The translations under genes and the position numbers were made by a program. Under the pieces are notes generated by a model. The model was not told the origin of the DNA and made no database searches. It saw only the letters and a program-made list of their open reading frames with translations. 52,768 nt of DNA, from positions 1-52,768 of the forward strand of contig JAJYFU010000007.1 of assembly GCA_021790795.1 (NCBI GenBank), given 5' to 3'. This DNA is from Pseudomonadota bacterium (GTDB lineage: Bacteria > Pseudomonadota > Gammaproteobacteria > Steroidobacterales > Steroidobacteraceae). How positions within the stretch are numbered: position 1 is the stretch's first letter; every line of letters starts with the position of its first letter. This document shows, piece after piece, positions 10,049 through 20,370 of the stretch.

Positions 10049-10732
10049 TTACGCCCATAGCGCGCGCCGCCGGCCCAATTCGATCACTTGCCCGAGCACC
10101 GCCTCGATGTCGAGCCGGGTCGAATCGATCACCACCGCGTCGGCCGCCGGGACGAGCGGCGCCGCAGCCCGGCTCGAGTCCCTCGCGTCACGCTCGGCGA
10201 TCTCACGCGAAAGGGCCGAGAGGCTAGCACTGGAACCCTTTTGTTTCAACTGGTTATAGCGACGGCGGGCGCGCTCTTCGGGATTCGCCGTCAGAAAGAT
10301 CTTCAGGGGGGCCTGGGGGAACACGACTGTGCCCATATCCCGTCCGTCCGCGACCAGGCCCGGAGGCACGGCAAATGCCCGCTGGCGCTCCAGCAGCGCC
10401 TCACGCACCGCGGGCCAGGCGGCAACCCGAGAGGCGCTCTGGCCCACTTCCTCGCTCCGAATCGCGTCCGTGACCTCACGTCCCTCGAGCAGAATATGCT
10501 CCTCATCCGCCGCCGCATCGAACCGTACCGCCATCGTGCCCGCGATCCGGGCGTGACCTTGAGCATCGCCACGCTCAAGCCCCCGTTCGCGCCCGGCAAG
10601 GGCGACGAGGCGGTACAGGGCTCCGCTGTCCAGCAAATGCCAGCCCAGGTGCCGCGCGACGGCGCGACTGATCGTGCCTTTGCCCGATCCGCTCGGGCCG
10701 TCGAGGGTCACGACGCGCACCGGAGAATTCAC
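10049..10732 (-). CDS. cmk: Cytidylate kinase
   Basis: Cmk phosphorylates CMP and dCMP with ATP in pyrimidine salvage and supply. The 227-residue product has the P-loop GPSGSGKGT near the N-terminus, the substrate region [11 protein letters not shown], the [10 protein letters not shown] motif and the [13 protein letters not shown] lid. The start is GTG 10732. Its GTGA overlaps the TGA of aroA, so the two genes are translationally coupled. The frame is open for about 65 codons further upstream, but that part is antisense-frame reading of aroA. Confidence 0.95.
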   Translation of the reverse strand: MNSPVRVVTLDGPSGSGKGTISRAVARHLGWHLLDSGALYRLVALAGRERGLERGDAQGHARIAGTMAVRFDAAADEEHILLEGREVTDAIRSEEVGQSASRVAAWPAVREALLERQRAFAVPPGLVADGRDMGTVVFPQAPLKIFLTANPEERARRRYNQLKQKGSSASLSALSREIAERDARDSSRAAAPLVPAADAVVIDSTRLDIEAVLGQVIELGRRRALWA

Positions 10733-12054
10733 GCCGCTTCCAGCCCCAGGCCCGCCGCGCGCGCCAGCTCCAGGAAACCGGGGAACGAAGTCGCGACATT
10801 GGCGACATCGCGAATCTCGATCGGCGCTCGCGCCCCGAGCGCGGCGATGGCGAAGGCCATGGCGATACGATGATCGCCGCGGCTCTCGATGCGTCCGCCG
10901 TCGAGACGCTCCCTCCCGCGAATCCACAAACCGTCCTCGAGCAGCCGGTTCTCGACGCCGAGGCTGCTGAGCCCCGCGGCCATCGCCGCAAGACGGTCGC
11001 TTTCTTTGACCCGCAGCTCCTGCGCCCCGCGCACCAGCGTCTCACCCTCGGCGAGCGCCGCCGCGACGAAGAAAACCGGGAACTCGTCGATCGAAAGCGG
11101 GACGAGGGACTCGGGTACCCGGACGCCGCGCAGGTGACTCTTGTGCACCTCGATATCCGCCGTCGGCTCCCCATCGGGCGTCGCGCTCGCGTGACGGTGC
11201 AGGCGGATATCGGCGCCCATCGAGCGCAGCATCTCGAGCAGCCCGGTGCGCGTGGGATTGACCCCGACGTTGCGCAGCAGCAGTCCCTGTTCGGCCGCCA
11301 GGCATCCGGCCACGATGAAGAAGGCCGCGGACGAGAAATCCCCCGGCACGCGCACCGACGCCGCCCGCAGGCGCTGTCCCCCCTCGAGAGTCACGCTCGA
11401 TCCCTCACGGGTCAGGTGAACTCCAAAGCCCGCGAGCATCCGCTCCGTGTGATCACGCGAAGGCGCCGGCTCGATGACCCGGGTTCGGCCGCTGGCGCGC
11501 AGCCCGGCAAGCAGCACCGCAGATTTGACCTGCGCGCTGGCCACCGGCATCGGGAACTCGATGCCGGCCAACGACGCTCCCCCGCGGATGCGCACCGGAG
11601 GGCGTCCTTCGAGCGTCTCGATCCGCGCCCCCATCTGCCGCAGGGGCGCGGCGACCCGCTCCATGGGACGGCGCATCAGCGAGGCATCCCCGATCAGCTG
11701 CGAGTCGAAACGCTGCGGCGCGAGCAGCCCCATGAACAGCCGCATCGCCGTGCCGGCATTGCCCATATCGAGCGGCTCGCTCGAGCCGCGCAGCCCGTCC
11801 ATGCCGACCCCGTGCACGCGCACCGATGAGGGCTCGGGTCGCTCGATGCCGACCCCGAGCGCCGAGAGCGCGCGCAGGGTGGAGAGGCAATCCTCTCCGG
11901 CCAGAAAGCCGCTGATCTCGGTATCGCCTTGCGCGAGCGCGCCCAACATCAGCGCCCGATGGGAAATCGATTTATCGCCGGGTATGGTGAGCTCCCCGGC
12001 GACGCGGCCGCCCGGAGCGACTTGAAAGCACGCTTCACCCGTTGTCGAGGTCAT
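10729..12054 (-). CDS. aroA: 3-phosphoshikimate 1-carboxyvinyltransferase (EPSP synthase)
   Basis: AroA joins shikimate-3-phosphate and phosphoenolpyruvate in the common aromatic pathway. The 441-residue product has the binding motifs [16 protein letters not shown] and [17 protein letters not shown], plus ESDRLAAMA and DHRIAMAFA near the C-terminus. ATG 12054 was chosen because AAGGA lies 5 bases before it; an in-frame ATG at 12060 sits inside that ribosome site. It follows pheA with a 14-base gap and overlaps cmk. The motif order and spacing resemble the bacterial enzymes that keep an Ala in the NAGTA loop. Confidence 0.95.
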   Translation of the reverse strand: MTSTTGEACFQVAPGGRVAGELTIPGDKSISHRALMLGALAQGDTEISGFLAGEDCLSTLRALSALGVGIERPEPSSVRVHGVGMDGLRGSSEPLDMGNAGTAMRLFMGLLAPQRFDSQLIGDASLMRRPMERVAAPLRQMGARIETLEGRPPVRIRGGASLAGIEFPMPVASAQVKSAVLLAGLRASGRTRVIEPAPSRDHTERMLAGFGVHLTREGSSVTLEGGQRLRAASVRVPGDFSSAAFFIVAGCLAAEQGLLLRNVGVNPTRTGLLEMLRSMGADIRLHRHASATPDGEPTADIEVHKSHLRGVRVPESLVPLSIDEFPVFFVAAALAEGETLVRGAQELRVKESDRLAAMAAGLSSLGVENRLLEDGLWIRGRERLDGGRIESRGDHRIAMAFAIAALGARAPIEIRDVANVATSFPGFLELARAAGLGLEAA

Positions 12055-12068
12055 GGACATCCTTACGT

Positions 12069-13193
12069 CTACAGCACTGCCCGAGGATAGGACCCGAGCA
12101 GGCGGAACAGCGAGGCGCGCCGTTTCAACGAGGCGAGGGCCCGGGCGACGTGCGGCTCCTCGGCGTGACCGTCGACGTCGATGAAAAAAACGTAATCCCA
12201 TTTGCGCCGGTGCGAGGGGCGCGACTCGATGCGCGTCATGCTGACGCGATGACGCGCCAGCGGTTCGAGCAGCCGGTACAGGGCCCCGGGCGCGTCCGTG
12301 TGTCCGACCGACACCAGAAGCGTCGTGCGGTCCTGGCCGCTCGGCGCGAGCAGCGCCCGGCCGAGCACCAGGAAGCGCGTGGTGTTGTCGGCGCGATCCT
12401 CGATCTGCGCGGCGAGCACTTTCAGTCCGTACACCTCGGCGGCGGTCTCCCCGGCGATCGCCGCCGTGCCGCGCTCATCGCGCGCGCGGCGCGCCCCCTC
12501 GGCGTTGCTCGAGACGGGAATCAACTCGATCTGCGGCAGATGCTCCTGCAGCCAGATGCGGCATTGGGCCAGGGACTGCGGATGCGCACACACGCGCAAG
12601 ATACGCCCGACGGCGTTCATGCTGCCCATCAAGTGATGATGGATGCGCAATTCCACCTCGCCGCAGATTTTCAGCGACGAGGCCAGGAAGCGATCGAGCG
12701 TGTGATTGACCGTGCCTTCGGTCGAGTTCTCGATGGGCACCACGCCGAAGTCCGCCGAGCCGGATTCCACTTCGCGGAACACCTCGTCGATGGAAGCGAG
12801 CGGCAGTGCGCGCACCGAGTGTCCGAAATGCGTCAGTACCGCCGTCTGGCTGAAAGTCGCCTCGGGCCCGAGATAGGCGACCTTCAACGGCTCCTGCTGC
12901 GCCAGACAGGCCGACATGATCTCGCGGAACAGGCGCACCACTTCCTCGTCCCGCAGCGGCCCGCGGTTGCGCGCGCGCACCGCCCGCAGCACCTGCGCCT
13001 CGCGCTCCGGCCGGTAAAAGGCGGCCGCTTCGGCGGCGCGGCTCTTGGTCGCCCCGACGCGCCGGGCCAGCTGCGCCCGCTCGTTGAGCAGCCGCTGGAT
13101 ACGCTCGTCGACGGCGTCGATCCGCTCGCGCACCGCGCCAAGCGCGGCATCGGAACGCGGACCGGGGCGGGATCGGGAGGATTTGCGGGGCAT
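12069..13193 (-). CDS. pheA: Bifunctional chorismate mutase/prephenate dehydratase (P-protein)
   Basis: PheA turns chorismate into prephenate and then phenylpyruvate, committing flux to phenylalanine. In 374 residues there is an N-terminal AroQ-type mutase (about 15-100, VRERIDAVDERIQRLLNERAQLARRVG). A dehydratase domain follows (about 103-285, starting VAYLGPEATFSQTA and including VVPIENSTEGTVNHTLD). A C-terminal ACT domain (about 295-370) carries the ESRPS phenylalanine-binding motif, so feedback inhibition by phenylalanine is likely. A basic 14-residue N-terminal tail precedes the mutase. It lies between serA and aroA on one strand. I see no tyrA or hisC beside it, unlike many related operons. 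Confidence 0.95.
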   Translation of the reverse strand: MPRKSSRSRPGPRSDAALGAVRERIDAVDERIQRLLNERAQLARRVGATKSRAAEAAAFYRPEREAQVLRAVRARNRGPLRDEEVVRLFREIMSACLAQQEPLKVAYLGPEATFSQTAVLTHFGHSVRALPLASIDEVFREVESGSADFGVVPIENSTEGTVNHTLDRFLASSLKICGEVELRIHHHLMGSMNAVGRILRVCAHPQSLAQCRIWLQEHLPQIELIPVSSNAEGARRARDERGTAAIAGETAAEVYGLKVLAAQIEDRADNTTRFLVLGRALLAPSGQDRTTLLVSVGHTDAPGALYRLLEPLARHRVSMTRIESRPSHRRKWDYVFFIDVDGHAEEPHVARALASLKRRASLFRLLGSYPRAVL

Positions 13194-13205
13194 CGCGCGG
13201 AACTC

Positions 13206-14375
13206 TCAAACCTGGTAGGCGCTGAGCACGCCGTGAATGGCCCGAACGGCCGTCAGCAGATCGTCACCGAAGACCCCTTCCACGTCGAGCAGCGTGTAGG
13301 CGTATTCACCGCGCGACGCATTGAGGAGCCCCGCGACATTCAGCCCCGCTCCGGCAAGGTGGGTACAGATCTGCCCGACGACGTTGGGCACGTTGCGGTT
13401 GGCCACCGCGAGGCGCGTACTTCCGGGAAGACGCGCCAGCTGAGCCTGCGGGAAATTGACGCTGTTGCTGATGTTACCGTTCTCCAGAAAATCACGCAGC
13501 TGGTCGGCGGCCATGATGGCACAGTTGTCGGCCGCCTCGCCGGTGAGCGCCCCGAGGTGCGGCAGCGCGATGATCCGGGGATGCGCCTTGAGCAGGTTGC
13601 TGGGAAAGTCGCACACGTACGCATGCAGCCGGCCCGCATCGAGCGACGCCACCACCGCGGCGTCATCGACGATGCCGGCGCGCGAGAAGTTCAGCAACAC
13701 CCCGCCCCGCTGCACCAAACGCACCCGGTGCTCGCCGACGAGCCCCCGGTTCTGCTCGTTGAGCGGCACGTGCACGGTGATGATATCCGCGCGCGCGAAC
13801 AGATCGTCGAGCGACAGAGCCTGCCCGATGCCCGAGGACAGCTGCCAGGCCCGTTGCACCGTGATCTGCGGGTCATAGCCGAGCACTCGCATGCCGAGCG
13901 CCTCGGCGGCATTGGCCACCTCGACCCCGACCGCGCCGAGGCCAACCACCCCGAGGGTGCGGCCGGCGAGCTCGAACCCGGCGAATTCGCCACGGCCCGC
14001 GCGCACCCGCGCCTCGATGGCCCGATCATCGCCCTCGAGCGAGGCGGCGAAGCGCCAGGCCTGGCAGATGTTGCGCGCCGCCAGGAACAGGCTCGCCAGA
14101 ACCAGCTCCTTGACCGCATTGGCATTGGCGCCTGGAGCGTTGAACACCGCGATGCCGCGGCGGCTGTACTGCGCGACCGGAACGTTCTCCACCACCGCGC
14201 CGGCGCAAGCCACCGCGCGCACCGTGTCGGGAAGTGTCAACTCGTGCATGTCCGCGCCGCGCACCAGCACCGCGTGCGGCCGCTCGAGCCGCGCGGCGAT
14301 CTCGTAACGCTCCCGCGGCAGACGTTCGAGGCCGCGCGGGCTGATGTCGTTGAGTGTCAGGATGCGGTAGCGCAT
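13206..14375 (-). CDS. serA: D-3-phosphoglycerate dehydrogenase with ACT domain
   Basis: SerA oxidises 3-phosphoglycerate to 3-phosphohydroxypyruvate, the first step of serine synthesis. The 389-residue product has an N-terminal substrate half, an NAD-binding Rossmann fold (GRTLGVVGLGAVGVEVANAA), the dehydrogenase signature NFSRAGIVDD and a catalytic LPHLGALTGEA histidine. A C-terminal ACT domain (about 315-389, RNVPNVVGQICTHLAGAGLNVAGLLN) suggests serine feedback. Length fits the short ACT-containing type. It sits 9 bases after serC, so the first two serine enzymes are made together, and 12 bases before pheA. A more distant 2-hydroxyacid dehydrogenase is possible but the ACT domain and position favour SerA. 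Confidence 0.92.
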   Translation of the reverse strand: MRYRILTLNDISPRGLERLPRERYEIAARLERPHAVLVRGADMHELTLPDTVRAVACAGAVVENVPVAQYSRRGIAVFNAPGANANAVKELVLASLFLAARNICQAWRFAASLEGDDRAIEARVRAGRGEFAGFELAGRTLGVVGLGAVGVEVANAAEALGMRVLGYDPQITVQRAWQLSSGIGQALSLDDLFARADIITVHVPLNEQNRGLVGEHRVRLVQRGGVLLNFSRAGIVDDAAVVASLDAGRLHAYVCDFPSNLLKAHPRIIALPHLGALTGEAADNCAIMAADQLRDFLENGNISNSVNFPQAQLARLPGSTRLAVANRNVPNVVGQICTHLAGAGLNVAGLLNASRGEYAYTLLDVEGVFGDDLLTAVRAIHGVLSAYQV

Positions 14376-14384
14376 GCGGGCGCC

Positions 14385-15467
14385 TCAGCCGCGGCGGCGC
14401 TCGAATTCGCGCATGAACGCGATCAGCGCATCGACGGCCGCAAGCGGCACGGCGTTATACAGGCTGGCGCGCAGCCCGCCGACCGAGCGGTGGCCCTCCA
14501 GATGCGTCAGACCGGCCTGGGCGGCCTCGGCGAGGAACGGCGCCTCGAGCTCCGGCCGAGCGAGCGTGAACGGCACGTTCATCCACGAGCGGCACTCGCG
14601 CGCGACCGGGTTGCGGTACAGCCCGGAGGCGTCGATCGCGGCGTAGAGCCGCTCGGCCTTGGTGCGGTTGTGCTCGGCCATGGCGGCAAGCCCGCCGCGC
14701 GCCTCGATCCACTGGAACACCAGGTCCGCGATGTACCATGCGAAGGTCGGCGGGGTATTGAGCATCGAGCCGCTCTCGGCCATGCGCGCGTAGCTGAGAA
14801 TCGCGGGGATCTGCGCCCGGGCGCGTCCGAGCAGCGCCTCGTGCACGATCACCAGGCACAGTCCCGCCGGACCGATGTTCTTCTGCGCTCCGGCGTAGAT
14901 CAACCCGAAGCGCCCGACCTCGATGGGACGCGACAGCAGCGTCGAGGACATGTCGGCCACCAGCGGCACGGCGCCGGTCTCGGGCACGTAGGGGAACTCC
15001 ACCCCGCCGATGGTCTCGTTGGGCGTGTAGTGCACATAGGCGGCACGCGGGTCGAGCCGCAGCGCCGAGCGCTCCGGCACGGTCGTGTAGTGCGAGGCGG
15101 CCTCGTCGGCGACGACGCTCACGCGCACCCCGAGCCGGCCCGCCTCCTGGATGGCCTTGTCGGACCACACGCCCGTGTTGAGATAGTCCGCCCCGGACCC
15201 CTGGGCGGCGAGATTCAGCGGCACGGCCGCGAACTGTCCGGTGGCCCCGCCTTGCAGGAACAAGACGCGGTAGTCCGGGGGCAGCGCCAGCAGCGCGCGC
15301 AGCCGCCGCTCGGCCCGCTCGGCCAGCGCGGTGAACGCCTTGCCGCGGTGGCTGACCTCCATCACCGACATGCCCGTGCCGGCCCAATCGGTCATTTCCG
15401 CGCGGGCCTGCTCGAGAACCTCCAGCGGCAGTGCCGCAGGCCCGGCGGAGAAATTGAACACGCGCAC
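14385..15467 (-). CDS. serC: Phosphoserine aminotransferase
   Basis: SerC transaminates 3-phosphohydroxypyruvate with glutamate, using pyridoxal phosphate; it also serves pyridoxine synthesis in gammaproteobacteria. The 360-residue product begins VRVFNFSAGPAALPLEVLEQ and contains HRGKAFTALAERAE, LFLQGGATGQFAAVPLNL and the PLP-lysine region YAGAQKNIGPAGLCLV. GTG 15467 was chosen because AAGGA lies 5 bases before it and the family N-terminus begins there; the frame is open 19 codons further. It leads the serC-serA-pheA-aroA-cmk run. Confidence 0.95.
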   Translation of the reverse strand: MRVFNFSAGPAALPLEVLEQARAEMTDWAGTGMSVMEVSHRGKAFTALAERAERRLRALLALPPDYRVLFLQGGATGQFAAVPLNLAAQGSGADYLNTGVWSDKAIQEAGRLGVRVSVVADEAASHYTTVPERSALRLDPRAAYVHYTPNETIGGVEFPYVPETGAVPLVADMSSTLLSRPIEVGRFGLIYAGAQKNIGPAGLCLVIVHEALLGRARAQIPAILSYARMAESGSMLNTPPTFAWYIADLVFQWIEARGGLAAMAEHNRTKAERLYAAIDASGLYRNPVARECRSWMNVPFTLARPELEAPFLAEAAQAGLTHLEGHRSVGGLRASLYNAVPLAAVDALIAFMREFERRRG

Positions 15468-15510
15468 GAGAGTCCTTCCGGCCCAAAGTTCAGGAATCAG
15501 GGGAATCGGG

Positions 15511-15519
15511 ATACTAGCA
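15511..15519 (-). promoter_or_regulatory. Possible extended -10 promoter for the serC operon
   Basis: On the minus strand TGCTAGTAT fits an extended -10 (TGn-TAGTAT), about 43 bases before the GTG of serC in the 149-base gap after gyrA. The -35 region is poor, as expected for extended -10 promoters. Support is by sequence alone. Confidence 0.35.
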
Positions 15520-15616
15520 AGCACCCGGTCGGGGTTCAGGACTTTCGCGTCCGAACGCCCCGGAACGGTTTATTCACCCATCGTGCGGGTTCCGGGCGGC
15601 GCCCGATGCCGGCGAA

Positions 15617-18178
15617 TCACGCGGGCGGGGGCGACTCGCTCTCCTCCGCGCCATCGAGGGCTTCGATCCGCTCGATACCGACCAGGCGCTCCCCGTCGTC
15701 CAGACGGATCAGCCGCACCCCCTGGGTATTGCGCCCGAGCACGGAGATCTCATCGACCCCGGTGCGCACCAGCGTGCCGTTGGAGCTGATCAGCATGATT
15801 TCCTGCCCGGGCAGCACCTGCAGCGCCGCGACGGTGGCGCCGTTGCGCTCGCTGGTCTGCAGCGCGATCACGCCCTGTCCGCCGCGCCCCTGCAGCGGGA
15901 ATTCCGCGATCGGCGTGCGCTTGCCGTAACCGGCGGCCGAGGCGGTCAGCACCTCGCCCTCGGCCACCACGATCAGCGCGATCAGCTCCTGATCGGGTCC
16001 GAGCCGGATGCCGCGCACGCCGGCCGAGTCGCGCCCCATCGCGCGCACCTCGTGCTCGGGGAAGCGGATCGCCTTGCCCCCGCTGGTGACCAGCACGATC
16101 TCGCGCTGCCCGTCGGTGAGCGCGACTCCCACCAGCTTGTCGTTCTCGCGCAGATCGACGGCGATGATGCCGCTGGCGCGCGGACGCGAGAACGATGTCA
16201 GCGGAGTCTTCTTGACCGTGCCCTGGCTGGTCGCCATGAACACGTAGTGTTGTTCGTCGTAATCCTTGACCGGCAGCAACGCGTTGATCTTCTCGCCCGG
16301 CTCGAGCGGCAGCAGGTTCACCATCGGCTTGCCGGCCGAAGCGCGCCCGGCCTGCGGCAGCGCATACACCTTCAGCCAGTAGACCTTGCCCCGATTGGAA
16401 AAGCACAGCACGGTGTCATGCGTATGGGCCACGAACAATTTTTCCACGAAATCCTCGTCCTTCACGGCGGTTGCCGCCTTGCCGCGGCCGCCACGCCGCT
16501 GGGTCTGATACTCCGAGAGCGGTTGACACTTGGCGTAACCGTTGTGCGAGAGCGTCACGACCACATCCTGAGGCTCGATCAGATCCTCGGTCGTGAGATC
16601 CAGATGATCGCGGCTGATCTCGGTGCGCCGCGCATCCCCGTAGGTATCGCGGATCTCGGTCAGCTCGCCGCGAATCACCTCGGTCATCCGCTGCGGGACG
16701 GCCAGAATCTCGCCCAGATCGCCGATGCGCGCGAGCAGCTCGCCGTACTCGGCGATGATCTTGTCCTGCTCGAGCCCGGTCAGGCGGTGCAGGCGCATGT
16801 CCAGAATGGCCTGTGCCTGCGCGTCCGTCAGTCTATAGCCCGCGGCGTCGAGTCCGCCGGCCGTCTCGGGCGGCCGGGTGGAGACCCCGCCCGCGCGCTC
16901 GAGCAGTCCCATCACCGCGCCGGGGCGCCAGGGGCGCGCGGTGAGCTCGGCGCGCGCCTCGGCGATCGACGTGCAGGCTTTGATCAGCGCGATGACCTCA
17001 TCGATGTTCGCCAGCGCGACCGTCAGACCCTCGAGAATGTGGGCCCGCTCGCGCGCCTTGGCCAGGTCGAACACGGTGCGCCGGGTGACGACCTCGCGCC
17101 GGTGGCGCAGGAACGCCTCGAGCATCTCCTTCAGCGACATCAGCTTCGGCTGCCCGTCCTCGAGCGCCACCATGTTGATGCCGAACACGCTCTCCATCGG
17201 AGTCTGCGCGTACAGATTGTTGAGCACGACCTCGGCGATCTCGCCGCGCTTCAGCTCGATCACGATGCGCATGCCGTCCTTGTCCGACTCATCGCGCAAT
17301 CCGTCGCCGGCGATCCCGTCGATGTGTTTCTCGCGCACCAGCTGCGCGATGCGCTCGATCAGGCGCGCCTTGTTGACCTGATAGGGCAGCTCGGTGATGA
17401 CGATCGCGTGCCGATCGCCGCGGCCGACCTCCTCGATCGCCACGCGCGCGCGCACCGAGAGCCGCCCGCGTCCGGTGCGGTAGGCGGTGGCGATCTCCTG
17501 CGCGCCGTTGATGATGCCGCCGGTCGGGAAGTCCGGCCCGGGCACGTGCTGCATCAGCGCCGCGAGCGGCAGCGCCGGGTCATCGAGCAACGCCAGGCAG
17601 GCGTTGACGATTTCCGCGAGATTGTGCGGCGGAATATTGGTCGCCATGCCCACCGCGATGCCGGTCTGACCGTTGACCAGCAGGTTCGGGATGCGCGTCG
17701 GCAGCACCGAGGGCTCGATCTCCGACTCGTCGTAGTTGGGCGTGAAATCGACCGTTTCCTTGTCGATGTCGGCGAGCAGCTCGTGCGCCAGGCGCGACAT
17801 GCGCACTTCGGTGTAGCGCATCGCCGCCGGCGTGTCGCCGTCGACCGAGCCGAAGTTGCCCTGTCCATCGACCAGCACGTAGCGCATGGAGAACGTCTGC
17901 GCCATACGCACAATGGTGTCGTAGACGGCGCTGTCCCCGTGCGGATGGTACTTGCCGATCACGTCGCCGACGACACGGGCGGATTTCTTGTAGGGCTTGT
18001 TCCACTCGTTGCCGAGCTCGCGCATCGCATACAGCACACGCCGGTGCACCGGCTTCAAGCCGTCACGCACATCAGGCAGCGCCCGTCCGACGATCACGCT
18101 CATGGCGTAATCGAGATAGGACTGGCGCATCTCCTCCTCGATGCTAACGGGCAGAACTTCGCGCGCGATCTCGGACAT
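15617..18178 (-). CDS. gyrA: DNA gyrase subunit A
   Basis: GyrA is the breakage-reunion subunit of gyrase, which introduces negative supercoils. The 853-residue product opens [22 protein letters not shown] and has the active-site tyrosine region [18 protein letters not shown]. It also has the GyrA box QRRGGRG, followed by the C-terminal beta-pinwheel. In the quinolone region ([19 protein letters not shown]) the Ser and Asp equivalent to E. coli 83 and 87 are both wild type. The tail is short and acidic (EESESPPPA). The gene is separated from serC by 149 bases and has its own likely promoter upstream. Confidence 0.97.
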   Translation of the reverse strand: MSEIAREVLPVSIEEEMRQSYLDYAMSVIVGRALPDVRDGLKPVHRRVLYAMRELGNEWNKPYKKSARVVGDVIGKYHPHGDSAVYDTIVRMAQTFSMRYVLVDGQGNFGSVDGDTPAAMRYTEVRMSRLAHELLADIDKETVDFTPNYDESEIEPSVLPTRIPNLLVNGQTGIAVGMATNIPPHNLAEIVNACLALLDDPALPLAALMQHVPGPDFPTGGIINGAQEIATAYRTGRGRLSVRARVAIEEVGRGDRHAIVITELPYQVNKARLIERIAQLVREKHIDGIAGDGLRDESDKDGMRIVIELKRGEIAEVVLNNLYAQTPMESVFGINMVALEDGQPKLMSLKEMLEAFLRHRREVVTRRTVFDLAKARERAHILEGLTVALANIDEVIALIKACTSIAEARAELTARPWRPGAVMGLLERAGGVSTRPPETAGGLDAAGYRLTDAQAQAILDMRLHRLTGLEQDKIIAEYGELLARIGDLGEILAVPQRMTEVIRGELTEIRDTYGDARRTEISRDHLDLTTEDLIEPQDVVVTLSHNGYAKCQPLSEYQTQRRGGRGKAATAVKDEDFVEKLFVAHTHDTVLCFSNRGKVYWLKVYALPQAGRASAGKPMVNLLPLEPGEKINALLPVKDYDEQHYVFMATSQGTVKKTPLTSFSRPRASGIIAVDLRENDKLVGVALTDGQREIVLVTSGGKAIRFPEHEVRAMGRDSAGVRGIRLGPDQELIALIVVAEGEVLTASAAGYGKRTPIAEFPLQGRGGQGVIALQTSERNGATVAALQVLPGQEIMLISSNGTLVRTGVDEISVLGRNTQGVRLIRLDDGERLVGIERIEALDGAEESESPPPA

Positions 18179-18206
18179 CGGGTCTCAAGGCTGTGCAAAA
18201 GTCCGC

Positions 18207-18215
18207 ATGTTAGCA
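18207..18215 (-). promoter_or_regulatory. Possible extended -10 promoter for gyrA
   Basis: The minus strand reads TGCTAACAT, an extended -10 match (TGn-TAACAT), about 28 bases upstream of the gyrA ATG. The gap of about 170 bases between gyrA and ubiG, transcribed divergently, should hold promoters for both. I find no equally good element for ubiG. Confidence 0.4.
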
Positions 18216-18347
18216 CGGCGCCGAGGCACGCCGCTGCGTGCCTGCTCGGAATGGACCCGAGGAACCCGATGGACCGACAATAAGGGCTGTCGCCGCCCGG
18301 AGCCGCAGGTCCGGCGGCCCACGCGACCATCGAACAAGCAGGTGATT

Positions 18348-19082
18348 ATGGCTTCCGCAACGCACCACAACGCGGCGCACGACCCCGCCACGAACGTCGA
18401 GGACGGCGAGATCGGCAAGTTTGACGCGATCGCAGGACGGTTCTGGGACGAGCACGGCCCGTTCCGCCCGCTGCATCAGTTAAATCCGCAGCGCGTCCGC
18501 TTCATCACCGAGCACTCCACGTGCGCGGGGGCGCGGGTGCTCGATGTGGGCTGCGGCGGCGGACTGGTCTGCGAGGCGCTCGCGCGGGCGGGCGCGGCGG
18601 TGACCGGCATCGACCTCGCCGAGGGCATGATCGAGGTCGCGCGCATGCACGCCGCGGCGCACGGCCACGACATCGATTATCGGGTCGCCTCGGCCGAAAC
18701 GCTCCTGGCAAGCTCACCCGGCGCGTACGACGTCGTCACGTGCCTGGAGATGCTCGAGCACGTGCCCGAGCCGCGCGCCATGCTCGCCACGATCGCCGGT
18801 CTGGTCCGGCCCGGGGGCTCGGTGTTCATCTCGACGCTCAACCGCAACCTCAAGTCGTTCCTGGTGGCGATCGTCGGCGCCGAGTATCTGCTTTCCGTGG
18901 TGCCGCGCGGCACGCACGAATACGAGCGGTTCATCCGGCCCAGCGAGCTCGCCCGCTGGGCGCGCGCGGCGGGCCTCACGGCCCGCGCCCTCGCCGGCAT
19001 CGCGCTCGATCCCTTCGGGGGCGCGCGCCTGACGCGCGATCCGGCGGTGAGCTATCTCACCCAGTTCGTGCGCGAGGCATAG
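18348..19082 (+). CDS. ubiG: Ubiquinone biosynthesis O-methyltransferase
   Basis: UbiG carries out both SAM-dependent O-methylations of ubiquinone synthesis. The 244-residue product has the family opening KFDAIAGRFWDEHGPFRPLHQLNPQR and motif I VLDVGCGGGLVCEALARAGA. It also has the acidic post-I loop GIDLAEGMI, DVVTCLEMLEHV, and the PGGSVFISTLNRN and GTHEYERFI segments. ATG 18348 was chosen because homology begins there and CAGGTG lies just upstream; the frame is open further into the gyrA leader. It lies divergent to gyrA, a common gammaproteobacterial arrangement, and 4 bases before rmuC. Confidence 0.95.
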   Translation: MASATHHNAAHDPATNVEDGEIGKFDAIAGRFWDEHGPFRPLHQLNPQRVRFITEHSTCAGARVLDVGCGGGLVCEALARAGAAVTGIDLAEGMIEVARMHAAAHGHDIDYRVASAETLLASSPGAYDVVTCLEMLEHVPEPRAMLATIAGLVRPGGSVFISTLNRNLKSFLVAIVGAEYLLSVVPRGTHEYERFIRPSELARWARAAGLTARALAGIALDPFGGARLTRDPAVSYLTQFVREA

Positions 19083-19086
19083 CGAA

Positions 19087-20370
19087 GTGGCCCTTGCCGC
19101 GGTGATCGGTGCGATCGCGCTGCTGCTCGGAGGTCTGCTCGGCTTTCTCGGCGCCAGCTTGCGCGCCCAGCGGCGCGGGGCCGCGCTGAGTGTGGAGCTC
19201 GAAGCGGCCCGCGTGCAGTTGGATGGCGAGCGCCGCGCCGCGAGCGAGCGAGGCGCGGCGCTCGAGCAGGCCGAATCACGCCTGCGCGCGACGTTCGAGT
19301 CGCTGGCCGCTCAGGCCTTGAAGAACAACAGCGAGCTGTTCCTGAGCGTCGCCCGCGAGGCCCTCGGACGCGAGCAGGCGCTCGCTCAGAGCGGCTTGAA
19401 GGAGCGCGAGACAGCGATCGCCCAGCTGGTGCAGCCGCTGCGCTCGGCGCTGGAGAAGACCGAGCAGCAGATGCAGGCGATCGAGCGGGAGCGTCGCGAG
19501 TCTCATACGGCCCTGCGCACCCAGATCGAGTCGCTCTCGAGCGGCCAGAGCCAGCTCACGCGCGAGACGCGCAATCTGGTGACCGCCCTGCGCCGCCCCG
19601 AGGTGCGCGGCCGCTGGGGTGAGCTCACGCTGCGGCGCCTGGTCGAGCTCGCCGGGCTCAGCGAGCATTGTGACTTCACCGAGCAGGCGCACCTGCAGGG
19701 ACCCGAGGGGTCGCTGCGGCCCGACCTGGTCGTGCACATGCCCGAATCGCGCGACCTGGTCATCGACGTCAAGACCCCCCTGGATGCTTACCTCGAGGCG
19801 CTCGAGGCGCCCAACGAGGAAGCGCGCCAGAGCGCATTGCGCCGCCATGCGCAACAGCTCGAGACGCAGGTCCGCCAGCTCTCCTCGAAGGCCTACTGGG
19901 CCCAGTTCGCGCACAGTCCGCAGTTCGCCGTGCTGTTCCTGCCCGGAGACCAATTCCTTTCCGCCGCGCTGGCCGAGCGCCCGGATCTGATCGACGCGGC
20001 GCTGAAGCAGAACATCATCATCGCCACGCCCTCGACGCTGATCGCTCTGCTGAAGACCGTCGCCTACGGATGGCGCGAGAGTGCGATGGCGGACAATGCC
20101 ACGCTCATCCGCGAACTCGGCCAGGAGCTGTACCGGCGGCTTGGCAATTTTACCGGGCACATGCAGCGCATGGGACAGCGCCTCGATGGGGCGCTCGAGG
20201 CCTACAACTCGGCCGTCGGGTCGCTCGAGCGCCAGCTCATGCCGCAGGCGCGGCGCTTTCATGAGCTCGGCGTACCGGCGGAGTCTCCTCTGCCGACGCT
20301 GGAGCCGATCGAGCAGCCGGTACGCACCCTGAGCGCGCGCTCGGGCGAAGGGTCCTCAGAGGGGAGCTGA
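19087..20370 (+). CDS. rmuC: DNA recombination protein RmuC
   Basis: RmuC is a predicted nuclease-fold protein linked genetically to limiting inversions at short repeats. The 427-residue product has a short N-terminal hydrophobic helix (about 2-22), a long coiled coil (about 25-165, rich in Glu, Arg and Ala heptads), and the RmuC core. The core includes GRWGELTLRRLVELAGL, the PD-(D/E)XK-like strand DLVIDVKTPLDAYLEAL and FLPGDQFLSAAL. The start is GTG 19087, four bases after ubiG, so the two are probably cotranscribed. Its last 15 bases overlap the 3' end of the rluB-like gene on the other strand. Confidence 0.92.
   Translation: MALAAVIGAIALLLGGLLGFLGASLRAQRRGAALSVELEAARVQLDGERRAASERGAALEQAESRLRATFESLAAQALKNNSELFLSVAREALGREQALAQSGLKERETAIAQLVQPLRSALEKTEQQMQAIERERRESHTALRTQIESLSSGQSQLTRETRNLVTALRRPEVRGRWGELTLRRLVELAGLSEHCDFTEQAHLQGPEGSLRPDLVVHMPESRDLVIDVKTPLDAYLEALEAPNEEARQSALRRHAQQLETQVRQLSSKAYWAQFAHSPQFAVLFLPGDQFLSAALAERPDLIDAALKQNIIIATPSTLIALLKTVAYGWRESAMADNATLIRELGQELYRRLGNFTGHMQRMGQRLDGALEAYNSAVGSLERQLMPQARRFHELGVPAESPLPTLEPIEQPVRTLSARSGEGSSEGS

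Noticed and set aside
12042-15929. A 1295-codon open frame on the plus strand, and similar very long frames at 16052-18283, 30380-32818, 35170-37101 and 39199-41994.
   Set aside because: They are antisense to pheA-serA-serC, gyrA, smc, pnp and infB, lack known domains and are Arg/His/Gln-rich. In GC-rich DNA the frame opposite a real gene stays open by codon bias.
17871-17960. Quinolone-resistance changes in GyrA.
   Set aside because: The positions equivalent to Ser83 and Asp87 are unchanged.
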